A DNA stretch of 7,699 nt, taken from positions 1-7,699 of the forward strand of contig CAJXTM010000145.1 in NCBI GenBank assembly GCA_913061385.1, written 5' to 3'. A program made the translations under genes and the position numbers. This document shows, in pieces, positions 1 through 6,830 of the stretch. The stretch's first letter is position 1. Every line of letters starts with the position of its first letter. The notes below the pieces were generated by a model. It ran no database searches and had not been told where the DNA came from. It saw nothing but the letters and a program-made list of their open reading frames with translations. Source of the DNA: an uncultured Rhodopirellula sp. (GTDB taxonomy: Bacteria > Planctomycetota > Planctomycetia > Pirellulales > Pirellulaceae).

Positions 1-46
1 AGATCAGCCTCGGTCTCGTGGGCTCGGAGATGTGTATAAGAGACAG
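1..46 (+). other. Illumina Nextera adapter (P7 end, i7 index, Read-2 sequence)
   Basis: Artificial library DNA. Bases 1-4 (AGAT) match the last bases of the P7 primer. Bases 5-12 (CAGCCTCG) match, from memory, the Nextera i7 index N710. Bases 13-46 are the full 34-nt Nextera Read-2 transposase adapter, ending in the 19-bp Tn5 mosaic end (28-46, AGATGTGTATAAGAGACAG). The biological insert starts at 47. Peptides read through this stretch, such as [11 protein letters not shown] on the minus strand, are artefacts. Confidence 0.98.
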
Positions 47-928
47 GTTATGATCAAAGTACTCAAGGCGGTGGAGGTCCTGCAAATCCCAGCGGATCGA
101 TGCATTCTCACCATTGATTTCAAAGGTATAAAGGGCTTTGTGCCCTCGCGCGTAGCGAGTTGACTCAAAGAGCCCCAGTGAGCCATTTTCGAAGTGGCAC
201 AGGAATGCACACGCATCATCAATTCCGACGGGTTCCATTTTGCCGGTTTCGGTGTGCATGCGTTCCTTGACGAAGGTCTCTGTCATGGCCGAGACATCCT
301 TGATCGAACCATTGAGCCAGATAGCTGTATCGATGCAGTGCGCCAGCAAGTCCCCGGTAACACCGGAACCAGCAGCTGCAACATCGAGACGCCAAAGTGC
401 TGCGCCACCCTGTGGCACATCATCCGAGATCGTCCAGTCCTGTAGGAAGTTAGCTCGATAATGGAAGACCCGACCGAGCCTTCCTTCATCAATCAGTTGC
501 TTTGCCATGGTGACAGCGGGTGCCCGGCGATAGTTGTACCAGACGGTATTAACGACACCTGCCTTTTCGACTGCCGCGATCATCTTTTCACCCTCTTCAG
601 GATTCAAAGCAAGCGGCTTTTCACACAGGATCATCTTCCCTGCTTCGGCAGCGGCAATGGCGATTTCAGCATGGAAATTATTCGGCGTACAAATATCAAC
701 GGCGTCGATATCATCACGGGCGATGAGGGCTCGCCAATCTGTCTCGATGGATTCGTATTGCCATTGGTCAGCAAAGGCTTGCACTTTTTCTGCACTGCGT
801 CCGCACACAGCTTTCAAAACCGGACGGTGTTGCAGTTCCGGGAAAAAATCATTGACCCGCTTGTAGCCGTTGCTATGGGTCCGACCCATGAACCCGTAGC
901 CGATTAGTCCAATGTTAAGTGGTTTCAT
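47..928 (-). CDS. Gfo/Idh/MocA family NAD(P)-dependent oxidoreductase (3' end missing)
   Basis: Predicted cytoplasmic dehydrogenase acting on a sugar, inositol or related polyol with NAD(P). The visible 294 residues start at ATG 928 ([18 protein letters not shown]). Residues 6-17 form the Rossmann dinucleotide-binding loop [22 protein letters not shown] (81-90) and the family hallmark CEKPLA (102-107, Lys104 being the usual catalytic or cofactor lysine) follow. The C-terminal alpha/beta domain includes GDLLAHCID (192-200), whose His197 and Asp200 match the conserved substrate-pocket positions. Family members are usually about 330-400 aa, so roughly 40-100 residues are lost; the frame runs without a stop into the library adapter at 46. 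It lies 131 bp downstream of the TIM-barrel gene on the same strand, so co-transcription is likely. Only a weak AAGA precedes the start. The family is certain; the substrate is unknown. Confidence 0.95.
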
Positions 929-1015
929 TCTTGTTGTTCAGTAACGAGTAAATCTAAATCAGAAACTTTGAATCCGAAAAGGCACGCCCAATCCTCAACA
1001 TATCCTTTTCAGTAC

Positions 1016-1037
1016 CGATCAAGCAAAAGCTTGATCG
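1016..1037 (-). other. Intercistronic hairpin, perfect 9-bp stem
   Basis: CGATCAAGC (1016-1024) and GCTTGATCG (1029-1037) are exact inverted repeats around an AAAA (TTTT on the minus strand) tetraloop. The hairpin starts 22 bases beyond the stop of the isomerase gene and 87 bases before the start of the oxidoreductase. No T-run follows on either strand, so it is not a canonical intrinsic terminator. It may act as an mRNA-stabilising or processing structure, or be a DNA-binding palindrome. The structure is seen; the role is inferred. Confidence 0.5.
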
Positions 1038-1059
1038 CGAGTGGGGCTTGAAAACAGAA

Positions 1060-2103
1060 TCAGACGGTACTGCCGTGAGCATCACGAACATCAACCATCG
1101 CTTTCAAAATTTGATTCCATGTCTGGGGATCCTCAAGCACTGCATTCGGGAACATGCAACCGTCCCAGCAGATGTGTTGTATGCCGCGGGCAGACGCATC
1201 TTTTAGCCAATAGCCTGCAGTACGAGAGATATCCAACTTGCCATTGGGATCATCTGCTCGGCAATGCTTTCCGGTCTTATCATGAGACCCGGCACCGTGG
1301 ACGGTTCCATCATTTTGTGCAACGTGGAAATCGATAGTCCATGGTCGCAATTTATCTGTCATCTGCTCATACGCTGCGTAAAACTCTTCTTCGCTGTAGC
1401 CATCCTGCAGCAGTGCATGTTCAGGTGCGTTGTATCCCATCAAGTACAGATAAGTGTGTGCTTGGTCCGCTTGGAATCCCAGCGTTTCAGGTTTCCCCAC
1501 GGCTTCCAGCAGATCCAGCATATCTTTCCAACTGTGCATTCCCGCCCAACAGATCTCACCTTCACAAGCAAGTCGTTCGCCATGGTCGGCCGCAATTTCC
1601 GCCGCTTTGGTAAATGTGTCAACGATTCTAGCTGTATTGGCAGCGGGATCCTCTTTCCATTTCTCGACTCCAAACTCAGCAGAGTCGATTCGAATCACGC
1701 CGTATTCACGAATGCCATGCTGATTGAAAACCTTGGCAATGCGGCAGGCTTTTTCGATGGCCTGCAAAAATTTCCCCTGTTGTTCGTCGTCACCCATCGC
1801 GGAATCGCCAACCGTTCCTGGCCAAACGGGGGCAACCAATGAGCCAACTTTGAGCCCATGACTCCCAATCAGATCAGCAATTCTTTTCAGCTCATCTTCA
1901 CTGGCATCGGGATCGGTGTGCGGATGAAAAAGAAAGTAGTCAACGCCCTCGAATTTTTGACCATCGACCTCGGCCGCTGCAGTCAACTCGAGCATGCGTT
2001 CGAGACTGATGGGTGGTTCCTGACCTTCATCGTCTCCCTTACCAACGAGCCCTGGCCACATTGCGTTATGAAGTTTCGGATAATTTTTGTGCTGGTCAGA
2101 CAT
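1060..2103 (-). CDS. Sugar phosphate isomerase/epimerase-like TIM-barrel protein
   Basis: A 347-aa cytoplasmic protein of the xylose-isomerase-like / AP-endonuclease-2 TIM-barrel superfamily, whose members interconvert sugars or keto-sugars using a divalent metal. Family-like segments are [15 protein letters not shown] (54-68), [13 protein letters not shown] (84-96), the acidic ACEGEICW (179-186), [11 protein letters not shown] (208-218), [11 protein letters not shown] (256-266) and [10 protein letters not shown] (310-319). Likely metal ligands are Glu181 or Glu183, Asp213, His260 and Asp314; this assignment is inferred without a structure. The ATG at 2103 (MSDQHKNYP) was chosen because the 50 upstream in-frame residues (to a TTG at 2253) are basic, low-quality sequence. 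No clear Shine-Dalgarno is present. It is first in a two-gene unit with the Gfo/Idh/MocA gene, a pairing common in planctomycetes, and is divergent from the DUF4432 gene. Exact reaction unknown. Confidence 0.9.
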   Translation of the reverse strand: MSDQHKNYPKLHNAMWPGLVGKGDDEGQEPPISLERMLELTAAAEVDGQKFEGVDYFLFHPHTDPDASEDELKRIADLIGSHGLKVGSLVAPVWPGTVGDSAMGDDEQQGKFLQAIEKACRIAKVFNQHGIREYGVIRIDSAEFGVEKWKEDPAANTARIVDTFTKAAEIAADHGERLACEGEICWAGMHSWKDMLDLLEAVGKPETLGFQADQAHTYLYLMGYNAPEHALLQDGYSEEEFYAAYEQMTDKLRPWTIDFHVAQNDGTVHGAGSHDKTGKHCRADDPNGKLDISRTAGYWLKDASARGIQHICWDGCMFPNAVLEDPQTWNQILKAMVDVRDAHGSTV

Positions 2104-2259
2104 GGTGTTCTGTAAAACTCGGCAATTTGGGGATGTTTTTCGAAAACGCGGCAATCGGCTGGGCCACTCGGTAGCCAGGTGGGGCCTTAAATGTTTTATT
2201 GACTGGATGCCTCGGGTACAAGAACGCGAGGAAAGTCCCTTTCTATTCAGCAAAAATAA

Positions 2260-2280
2260 TCTTCGGGACCATCCCGAAGA
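2260..2280 (-). terminator. Terminator-like hairpin or operator palindrome in divergent spacer
   Basis: TCTTCGGGA (2260-2268) and TCCCGAAGA (2272-2280) are perfect 9-bp inverted repeats separated by CCA. Read on the minus strand the stem is followed at once by TTATTTTTG (2259-2251), the layout of an intrinsic terminator, which would stop leftward transcription before the isomerase gene. The same palindrome lies 37 bp before the likely DUF4432 start, so it could instead be an operator for the divergent promoters or a leader hairpin. The sequence is certain; the choice between roles is not. Confidence 0.45.
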
Positions 2281-2317
2281 CCGAATTGAGCGTTACCACC
2301 AGTCCCACAATCACCTT

Positions 2318-3496
2318 ATGGCGACCAAATCCTGCATTCACCGTTCACTCGCATCCCGAGTTCCCAGCATTGTCTGGGAGCAAAATTCCCCCCTATCAAT
2401 GCAAATTGATACTCGGAAAGGTGAAATCAGCACTCGCCATGGACGTTTTTCAGGTGGAGCGGCCGACCAAGTCGAAGTGATTGAAGTGGATACCGGCGCG
2501 ATTCGTGTCATGATTCTACCAACCCGCGGAATGTCGATTTGGAGAATGGAGTCGAGTGGAGTACGTTTTGGTTGGCAATCACCAATCTTTGGCCCCGTGC
2601 ACCCTTCGCAGGTTCCTATCTTCGATTCCAGTGGAATCGGTTGGTTGGAGGGATTTGACGAACTGCTGGTGCGTTGTGGGCTTGAGAGTAACGGCGCCCC
2701 AGAGCATGACGCAGAAGGGAATCTGATTCACCCGCTGCATGGGCGAATCGGCAACCTGCCGGCTGATTCCCTGACCATTGAGTATGACGAGGCCTCCGGA
2801 AGGCTTGAGGTGATCGGCGAAGTCCTTGAATCACGTCTATTCGTCAAAAGGTTGCGATTACGCAGCCGTATTCGTTTTGAAGCGGGTAGTTCGGAAGTTG
2901 CTGTTTTGGATGATGTGACCAATGAACTCTCCAAACCTGCTTCCATGCAATTGCTGTATCACATTAACGTCGGTGCACCCATTCTTGGCGCGGGTGCGAA
3001 ATTAGAAGCACCAATTGAATCACTTGCACCCAAAGACTCGCATGCAGCCAGTGAAATGGACACATGGAACGAGTTCGGTGCACCCGAAGAGGGCTATGCC
3101 GAGCGTGTTTACTTTGCACGGCTTCGTGCGGACGAATCCAGTGCCACTACGGCAATGCTCAGATCCGCTGACGGAGAAAAGGGACTTGGTATTACCTTCA
3201 ATGTAAATGGTTTGCCAAGATTCATTTTGTGGAAGAATACAGCGGCTGAAAGTGATGGTTACGTCACCGGATTGGAACCGGCCACCAACTACCCCAACGC
3301 GCGCTCGTTCGAACAGAAACAGGGTCGCACCATCGAACTGGAAGGTGGCGCCACAGCATCATTCCGTGTCAAATTAATGCCACTGACAACGGCAGAACAA
3401 GTCGACGAAGTATCGCGTCAGATCCAGGTACTTCAAGGTGACGAAGATCCAGAAATTCATCTTCAACCCAGGCCGGGTTGGTCACCTGGTGCGTGA
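2318..3496 (+). CDS. DUF4432 family protein (aldose 1-epimerase-like fold)
   Basis: A 392-aa predicted cytoplasmic protein of the DUF4432 family, a relative of galactose mutarotases; activity not established. Hallmarks are VIEVDTGAIRVMILPTRGM (54-72), GWLEGFDELLVRCGLESNGAP (108-128), LHGRIGNLPA (140-149), LLYHINVGAPILG (212-224) and YVTGLEPATNYPNARSFEQKQG (315-336). The usual active-site candidates are in place: Arg70, His141, His215 and Glu320. ATG 2318 (MATKSC) is preferred because family members often begin in this style. ATG 2399 (365 aa) is possible, and the frame also stays open upstream with ATGs at 2207 and 2102, the latter overlapping the divergent gene's start codon. The N-terminal 45 residues look less family-like than the rest. 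It is divergent from the sugar isomerase/oxidoreductase pair across a shared regulatory spacer and convergent with the next gene, 38 bp away. Confidence 0.9.
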   Translation: MATKSCIHRSLASRVPSIVWEQNSPLSMQIDTRKGEISTRHGRFSGGAADQVEVIEVDTGAIRVMILPTRGMSIWRMESSGVRFGWQSPIFGPVHPSQVPIFDSSGIGWLEGFDELLVRCGLESNGAPEHDAEGNLIHPLHGRIGNLPADSLTIEYDEASGRLEVIGEVLESRLFVKRLRLRSRIRFEAGSSEVAVLDDVTNELSKPASMQLLYHINVGAPILGAGAKLEAPIESLAPKDSHAASEMDTWNEFGAPEEGYAERVYFARLRADESSATTAMLRSADGEKGLGITFNVNGLPRFILWKNTAAESDGYVTGLEPATNYPNARSFEQKQGRTIELEGGATASFRVKLMPLTTAEQVDEVSRQIQVLQGDEDPEIHLQPRPGWSPGA

Positions 3497-3534
3497 CGGG
3501 TCCGACACCCCCACACGCGACGGCGACCCAAGAT

Positions 3535-4170
3535 CTACTTGACCTTCACCCCGTCGATCTTGAAGATTGCGAAGTGGCTAGCGCCTCTTGGACCAACACC
3601 GTTGGGATACTTGTACTTCTCGGTATCAATCTTGAATCTGCCTTCGACGGTTACGGGGCGAGTAACAAAGTCCGTTGTTTTACCGGGTACCATCTCAACA
3701 ATCACACAATCAAAGAGCGCCGCTCCGGGACCAAAACAACATTCCTGGTTGTCCCGAACCAGTACAAACTGATCGATGTTGGTTTCTTTGAACAACGTGC
3801 TGGGCAAAATGTAGCCCCGCAGCTTGACCTTAACGCCATCAAGTTTTTTGATCTCGTCCGTCAACAAACCAGGATTGAACTTCGCATCTTTCTCAAGCTT
3901 GAAGCTCAAATCATCAAAATTAATGTCGCCCTTGGCTCGCGATGAGTCGCTGCTCTTGCGAACTTCTACCTTGGGTCTTGCGGGAGCAATCCCTCCAGCA
4001 TTTTTTGCTTGATCTCCCGTCTGTGCCTCGGGGGCACCTGTGACGCTGACTTTTTTCTCGCTGGCACTCGCTTGTTGTTGCTGGTGATTCGTCAGTTGCG
4101 GGTTTGCCGCCTGTGAAATTCCCACCAGCAAAATGGAACTCACGATCATCGCGAAACGCAAAAACATCAT
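3535..4170 (-). CDS. Secreted DUF3299 domain protein with CCFG motif
   Basis: A 211-aa predicted exported protein of unknown function. The ATG at 4170 (MMFLRFAM) gives a clean signal peptide: hydrophobic IVSSILLVGI and a probable cut after SQA-A (about residue 22). An in-frame TTG at 4266 would add 32 non-hydrophobic residues and spoil it. Residues 25-85 are a polar Q/S/K-rich linker. The DUF3299-type domain spans about 85-211, with VKVKLRGYILPS (113-124), FVLVRDNQECCFGPGA (135-150), an additional Cys155, and RPVTVEGRFKID (171-182). Adjacent Cys144-Cys145 suggest metal binding or a redox thiol pair, which is inference. It lies 114 bp downstream of the DUF4190-DUF3299 gene on the same strand and is probably the last gene of a three-gene operon. 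The C-terminal fold pattern closely parallels that neighbour. DUF3299 genes elsewhere are often near ABC exporters; none is seen here. Confidence 0.87.
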   Translation of the reverse strand: MMFLRFAMIVSSILLVGISQAANPQLTNHQQQQASASEKKVSVTGAPEAQTGDQAKNAGGIAPARPKVEVRKSSDSSRAKGDINFDDLSFKLEKDAKFNPGLLTDEIKKLDGVKVKLRGYILPSTLFKETNIDQFVLVRDNQECCFGPGAALFDCVIVEMVPGKTTDFVTRPVTVEGRFKIDTEKYKYPNGVGPRGASHFAIFKIDGVKVK

Positions 4171-4284
4171 GTGTTGGCTCGAAAGGGAACTATTGCGGCA
4201 ACAATCACGATGCCGACGGGGACTCCCAAGAGTATAGCCGCAGGCGGGAAGCAGCGAACACATCAAAATATGCGACCCAAAGAC

Positions 4285-4959
4285 TCAACGAATTTGATCG
4301 ACTTTCATTTGATAAAACACAGTGTTGTCAAAGTCTGTAACTTTCTGCTGCCGACGATTAAGCGTGAACGTGCCGGCCAGTTTTTTCTTCGTCAAACCCG
4401 CTTTGGTGGTTTGTCCATTCAGCAATCGGACCTCAATCATATCGCTGCTCTTCGGCTGTCCGCCGAAACAACAGGTTCCCAAATCAGGAACGAGGATGAA
4501 CCGTTTTAGCAAACCACTGCCAGAAGAAGGATGAATGTAACCCTTCAAGAAAATGTCATTACCGTCAATTTCAATTGCCTTGGAACTTGGCCGGTCGTCC
4601 GGCGAATTGGACGCCTGCTGCAACTCCCAAAAGTGCACGCGTGTGTAGCCTTCGGGTACCTCAGTCAGGTAGACGTAACTGTGCAGACTAATGCCGCCAA
4701 GAAGTACGAGCGTATTGAATACAACCCCTGTCATGGCCAGCGAGTGACCGGCAAACTCTTGAGGAAACCGTTTTATCTTCAGGTATCCTGCAATGCCCAA
4801 AACCACGCCTAACAATGCCAGACCCAAGAGGGCCCAGACAAACAAACCCAACAAAGACACGACGGCACAAATGACCGAGGCGATCGCGGTCGTGCTAACA
4901 GCACGGTAGGGGAATTCTTGCTCATCAGAATCGCGAGCGATTTCTATATCAACTGACAT
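4285..4959 (-). CDS. DUF4190-type membrane domain fused to DUF3299-like CCFG domain
   Basis: A 224-aa inner-membrane protein of unknown function starting at ATG 4959 (MSVDIEIARD). Residues 18-65 are the DUF4190-like pair of hydrophobic helices (YRAVSTTAIASVICAVVSLL, then ALLGLALLGVVLGIAGYL), and a third membrane segment lies at about 74-96. After the linker EVPEGYTRVHFWELQ (100-114) comes a DUF3299-like domain, about 128-224, with IFLKGYIHPS (136-145), RFILVPDLGTCCFGGQP (153-169), MIEVRLLNG (174-182) and KKLAGTFTLN (192-201). Cys163-Cys164 align with the CC pair of the downstream secreted protein. The DUF3299-like domain is probably extracytoplasmic. The start is 58 bp after the stop of the CPFC gene, supporting an operon. 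The TTGGTGA upstream is a weak ribosome site at best. The domain architecture is of a kind known from planctomycetes; the function is not. Confidence 0.87.
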   Translation of the reverse strand: MSVDIEIARDSDEQEFPYRAVSTTAIASVICAVVSLLGLFVWALLGLALLGVVLGIAGYLKIKRFPQEFAGHSLAMTGVVFNTLVLLGGISLHSYVYLTEVPEGYTRVHFWELQQASNSPDDRPSSKAIEIDGNDIFLKGYIHPSSGSGLLKRFILVPDLGTCCFGGQPKSSDMIEVRLLNGQTTKAGLTKKKLAGTFTLNRRQQKVTDFDNTVFYQMKVDQIR

Positions 4960-5017
4960 TTTTACGTTTCACCAAGATGATCTTCGACACATTGGCGACT
5001 CCGCTAGAATCCGACGA

Positions 5018-6517
5018 TTAGCCTTTGACGGGCTGTGCTCCGCCAGAGAGCAGCAAGAACTGAACAATCATAATGGTCGCCAATGCGAGACCTAATACGT
5101 AGCTCAACCGCCAAGGGTTCATTCCCGATTCAGAACCTGTGGTTGGAGAAAGTGCTGATGATCCCAGTGCTGATGATCCCAGTGCTGATGATCCCAGTGC
5201 TGATGATCCAAGTGCTGATGATCCAAGTGCTGCAGTGGCCTGCCCAGGTTCGGCAAGGACCGATCCTTCCCGCATTCCGAGTTCATTCTGGCCAACATCG
5301 GAAAACACAGGCCCGCCAGAGAACTTGCTATCTGTCTCACGATCAACCGATGAACTGGAATCTGTTTTCTCGGTTTCACGACTGGGAACGGGAATTGAAA
5401 AGAAGGTATTAGCACGGCGAACACTCTCTGGATCAATTTTTTCCAGTTTCATCAACGCCTCCTTTGCCGCAGGCAGAGGGCACGCGCGAAGATAATTGAC
5501 CACTGGGACACGTACCCAATTGTTGTCGGGATCTGCCTTGACGAATAAATTCACCAAGCGATCAATCTGACTCCAATCGCTCCATCTTGCCAGATCGGGA
5601 ATCACCAAGTCGGCCAAATCTTTGCGATCCAATACGTGATGGAGAGATTCCACCAAGGCACTGCGTGGAAGAACATCGCCCTCAGTTCCATGAAAGCGTA
5701 CTGCCATGATCGCGGCGTATGTGTCGGCATAGGGTGCCTTCTTATTGGCTAGGAAAAGTTCATCGACCAGAGGCAATCCCTGTTCACCTGCCAGGGTGAG
5801 ATAACAGGCAATCAACGCATCCAGACCACCACGAGAACTCTTTTGGGTACTTCGAAGCATTTTTTCAAGGAATGGTAAATTTTTCTCGTCACCACAGACA
5901 CCCAACATCGTCAGGTAAAGGCGTTTACGATCGGTTGCCATTTCTGGATCACCGATCCATTGCAGCAATTGCTCACGATCCATTTCCGGACCAAGTTTCT
6001 TAACAGCATCGTAAGGAGCAACAGCGAACTCGTCGTAGGCGTCGCGAGCCAACATCGATTCATCATCTTGCAGATACTTGTGATAGAAACGTAATCGCTG
6101 AAGCGAATCATCTGATAGCTTCGTAATATTGCCGATGTACTTTTCTGCTCTTTCGCTTACGGGCAAGCAAGACCATTGCAAATCGGGTGGGTCAACGCCA
6201 GAAAGCATGAATCGGCGGCCGATGCTCACTTCGCCGTAATAGATTGCTTTGACCTCCTGACCAACTTTGATCAAGTCCGACCCCTTCAAAACTGCTTCGA
6301 CCTTCATCAGCACCTCACCCGTTTCCTTGTTTCGGGTCATGTCATTTTGCAGCGAGGTTGCAATGACTACGGCATCCATCGATCCCATCTCCTGCCGGAG
6401 CGTCTGCGAGACAGCGTTGCAGAAGGGGCAGGCTTCAGCCATGGAACCCGAGAGGCTGCCAGCAGTGACCAAGAAGGCTACTAGGAAGGGTCGAATCGAG
6501 GATTGCGATACGAACAT
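5018..6517 (-). CDS. Planctomycete CPFC-motif secreted protein with C-terminal anchor
   Basis: A 499-aa conserved hypothetical of planctomycete type; function unknown. ATG 6517 (MFVSQSSIRP) gives a signal peptide (FLVAFLVTAGSLSGSMAEA) with a likely cut just before Cys30, so the mature protein would begin with CPFC (30-33). AEAC is a poor lipobox, so signal peptidase I is more likely than lipoprotein processing. Residues 34-125 resemble a small beta-rich domain (AVSQTLRQEMGSMDAVVIAT...); residues 135-370 are helical and repeat-like, with YDEFAVAPYDAV (161-172) and LDRKDLADLVIPDLARWSDW (296-315). A Ser/Thr/Glu-rich linker (375-467) contains five LGSSA pentapeptides (431-455). One transmembrane helix (about 470-490) and a short tail (SGGAQPVKG) end the protein, so most of it should face the outside of the inner membrane. 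An in-frame TTG at 6574 was rejected as start. It is first in the probable three-gene operon. Confidence 0.88.
   Translation of the reverse strand: MFVSQSSIRPFLVAFLVTAGSLSGSMAEACPFCNAVSQTLRQEMGSMDAVVIATSLQNDMTRNKETGEVLMKVEAVLKGSDLIKVGQEVKAIYYGEVSIGRRFMLSGVDPPDLQWSCLPVSERAEKYIGNITKLSDDSLQRLRFYHKYLQDDESMLARDAYDEFAVAPYDAVKKLGPEMDREQLLQWIGDPEMATDRKRLYLTMLGVCGDEKNLPFLEKMLRSTQKSSRGGLDALIACYLTLAGEQGLPLVDELFLANKKAPYADTYAAIMAVRFHGTEGDVLPRSALVESLHHVLDRKDLADLVIPDLARWSDWSQIDRLVNLFVKADPDNNWVRVPVVNYLRACPLPAAKEALMKLEKIDPESVRRANTFFSIPVPSRETEKTDSSSSVDRETDSKFSGGPVFSDVGQNELGMREGSVLAEPGQATAALGSSALGSSALGSSALGSSALGSSALSPTTGSESGMNPWRLSYVLGLALATIMIVQFLLLSGGAQPVKG
5151..5231. repeat. 15-bp tandem repeat, five copies plus 6 bp
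   Basis: Unit AGTGCTGATGATCCC is repeated exactly at 5151-5165, 5166-5180 and 5181-5195, then as AGTGCTGATGATCCA at 5196-5210 and 5211-5225, with a partial AGTGCT to 5231. On the minus strand it encodes LGSSA pentapeptides in the linker before the membrane helix of the CPFC protein. As the unit is a multiple of three, copy-number changes alter linker length without breaking the frame. The near-identical nucleotide copies suggest recent expansion. Confidence 0.97.
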
Positions 6518-6583
6518 GCGATATACCAAGGTGCAAGGGAATGGATGCAGGCCTTCGCTGCCTTTGAGCATCAAGTCTCATAC

Positions 6584-6601
6584 GATCATCAATGGATGAT
6601 C
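6584..6601. promoter_or_regulatory. Inverted repeat GATCATC-N4-GATGATC upstream of the CPFC gene
   Basis: GATCATC (6584-6590) and GATGATC (6595-6601) form a perfect 7-bp inverted repeat around AATG, 66 bp upstream of the CPFC gene's ATG. The position fits a repressor or activator site, or a leader hairpin. No regulator gene is visible nearby. The role is inferred from position only. Confidence 0.35.
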
Positions 6602-6795
6602 AAACTGCTCCGCCTTTTCAGGTTGCAGCGGAGCTAACAGCTAATCATAGGTGCCGAAGATGGTTCATGAGAAGTCGTTCTACGGACGGGAGGACCGCTT
6701 CCGCAGAGTTTTCCCCTCATAATCCATCCCTGAACGGCTCAACCGATGCTACCCAAGATGCCGATAGTGACGGTACGTCGGGTTGTGTTGCCGAG

Positions 6796-6807
6796 TTCGC
6801 AAGCGAA
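6796..6807. promoter_or_regulatory. Short palindrome TTCGC-AA-GCGAA
   Basis: A perfect 5-bp inverted repeat with a 2-bp centre, in the spacer before the small secreted protein gene. It shares the TTCGC/GCGAA arms with a second palindrome 37 bp away centre to centre, suggesting paired binding sites for one regulator. It is short, so chance occurrence is possible. Confidence 0.3.
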
Positions 6808-6830
6808 TTACAGCCAAAACAAGGCAAAAA

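Noticed and set aside
4..222. Minus-strand 72-codon open frame at the left end
   Set aside because: It shadows the Gfo/Idh/MocA gene in another frame, and its tail is translated adapter.
461..907. Plus-strand 148-codon open frame
   Set aside because: It is antisense to the well-supported oxidoreductase gene, whose motifs are clear on the minus strand.
1264..1842. Plus-strand 192-codon open frame
   Set aside because: It lies wholly antisense to the TIM-barrel gene and shows no family motifs.
2199..2227. TTGACT as a -35 box for the DUF4432 gene
   Set aside because: No TATAAT-like hexamer lies 16-18 bp downstream (GAACGC at that spacing).
3482..3498. GTCAC-N7-GTGAC hairpin near the DUF4432 stop as a terminator for the convergent genes
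   Set aside because: The stem is only 5 bp and has no T-run on either strand.
3478..3945. Plus-strand 155-codon open frame
   Set aside because: It is antisense to the DUF3299 gene; the signal peptide and CCFG domain on the minus strand are convincing.
5151..5231. 15-bp repeats as a CRISPR array
   Set aside because: The repeats are contiguous without spacers and encode an in-frame pentapeptide.
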